DNA from: Mycolicibacterium sarraceniae
GTDB taxonomy: Bacteria; Actinomycetota; Actinomycetes; Mycobacteriales; Mycobacteriaceae
Direction of reading: 5' to 3'
DNA: 64,000 nucleotides
Assembly: GCF_010731875.1 (NCBI RefSeq)
Contig: NZ_AP022595.1
Coordinates: forward strand, 3,720,001 to 3,784,000
Numbering within the stretch: the stretch's first letter is position 1; each line of letters opens with the position of its first letter. The translations under genes were made by a program, and so were the position numbers. This document shows positions 63,398 to 64,000 of the stretch, piece by piece. The notes under the pieces are model-generated. The model was not told the origin of the DNA, ran no database searches, and saw nothing but the letters and a program-made list of their open reading frames with translations.

Positions 63398-64000
63398 GTG
63401 CCGAAACAGCCACTGATCGTTGGCAATCCGGTTCTGGTCGTCGTCGATATGCAAGAAAGCGGTGGTATGCCCGCCGCCGAGGTCGGCATCGAGCATATGG
63501 CAGGCTACGACGACCGGATCGAACTGGCCGAGCGGCTCATCGCCGCCGCCCGTGCCTCGGGTATCCCCATCGTGTTCTTCCAGGAGGTGCACCGTCCCAG
63601 CGGTGTCGACTTCGGCCGCGAGCTGGACGGCAATGAGGGGGAGCACTGCGTCGAGGGTAGGGCGGGCACCCCGCTGCACCCGAGGTTACTGCCCGACTTC
63701 ACCGGTCCCAACCACGAATTCCATATCGTCAAGCGGCGCTATTCCGGTTTCATCGGAACGGAATTCGAGATCGTGCTGTCCGGGCTGAAGGCGGACACGC
63801 TGATCCTGATCGGCGGACTGACCGATGTGTGCGTGCACTACACATTCGCCGATGCGCACCAGCGGGACTTCTATGTGCGGGTGGTGACCGACTGCGTCGG
63901 CGGGTCGTCGGTATACCGGCACGACGCCGCGCTGGATGCCATGGAGTACCTACAGGCCGGTGCGGTGCGCACCGGTGACGAAATCATCGCAGCGTTCGAG
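63398..64000 (+). CDS. Isochorismatase-like cysteine hydrolase (3' end outside window)
   Basis: The first 201 residues of a cysteine hydrolase. The triad is visible: Asp17 (VVVDMQESG), Lys about 112 (HIVKRRYSGF) and Cys about 145 (GGLTDVCVHYTFADAH), plus ALDAMEYLQAGAVRTGDEII near the current end. GTG 63398 follows AGGAGGATAGGTTAG, whose Shine-Dalgarno lies in the last codons of the permease gene. Such enzymes hydrolyse amides (nicotinamide, N-carbamoyl compounds, biuret). Within the transporter operon it probably acts on the imported solute. Confidence 0.85.
   Translation, partial: MPKQPLIVGNPVLVVVDMQESGGMPAAEVGIEHMAGYDDRIELAERLIAAARASGIPIVFFQEVHRPSGVDFGRELDGNEGEHCVEGRAGTPLHPRLLPDFTGPNHEFHIVKRRYSGFIGTEFEIVLSGLKADTLILIGGLTDVCVHYTFADAHQRDFYVRVVTDCVGGSSVYRHDAALDAMEYLQAGAVRTGDEIIAAFE

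Overview
The window looks like a chromosomal segment of a Mycobacteriaceae member (Mycobacterium or Mycolicibacterium type). The evidence is high GC, heavy use of GTG starts, 1-4 bp stop/start overlaps, the core order scpA-scpB-rluB-cmk-der, the long (767 aa) isocitrate lyase, a mycothiol-enzyme remnant, Mce remnants, and steroid-type alpha/beta acyl-CoA dehydrogenase pairs. The species cannot be fixed from the sequence alone.

Layout. (1) 1-6155: core housekeeping (scpAB, rluB, cmk, der), a small secreted protein, a decayed nitroreductase, a TauE/SafE permease and tRNA-Pro(GGG). (2) About 6156-22200: a genomic island next to tRNA-Pro. Its tyrosine recombinase survives only as a fragment at the far end (21666-22067). 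It holds an IS3-family element (6800-11436) whose orfA is split by a 3.3-kb three-gene transposon (7812-11140, 15-bp inverted ends, 6-bp target duplication), a creatininase-family gene, an orphan AbiEi-like antitoxin and a MITE-like inverted repeat. It also holds a tightly coupled four-gene operon (13587-20326): a cytosine-5 DNA methyltransferase, a P-loop ATPase with a zinc knuckle, an unrecognised 521-aa protein and a large protein cut off by a second IS3 element (20324-21665). I read this operon as a candidate modification-linked anti-phage system, remotely like the Dpt/Dnd/Ssp restriction modules, now truncated. (3) 22337-25724: a SigF/B-type sigma factor with a possible self-recognised promoter, remnants, two small ORFs and a frameshifted SLC13-type permease. 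(4) 25747-32665: APP1-type phosphatase, isocitrate lyase, Mce debris, a thiolase-like protein and an NlpC/P60 protein.

(5) 33033-54097: a catabolic cluster. On the minus strand lie enoyl-CoA hydratase, two acyl-CoA ligases flanking an SDR, a GntR/UTRA regulator and a beta-propeller protein. Divergently, on the plus strand, run SDR, Rieske oxygenase, Baeyer-Villiger-type monooxygenase, SDR, class III CoA-transferase, two alpha/beta acyl-CoA dehydrogenase pairs, a ThDP-dependent lyase-like enzyme and an aldehyde dehydrogenase. Together they could activate, hydroxylate, ring-open and beta-/alpha-oxidise a cyclic (terpenoid- or steroid-like) substrate. Candidate GntR palindromes sit in the divergent promoter region. 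(6) 54126-58600: dtd plus several short gene remnants mixed with intact small genes. (7) 58607-64000: a TetR regulator with a clear palindrome, divergent from a peptide-type ABC transporter operon (fused double ATPase, two permeases) ending in a cysteine hydrolase that runs off the window.

Two themes run through the window. Many loci are internal-deletion remnants of ordinary mycobacterial genes. And the frame breaks inside the two mobile elements are nearly all one-base contractions of G/C runs, which could be real decay or unpolished repeat sequence.
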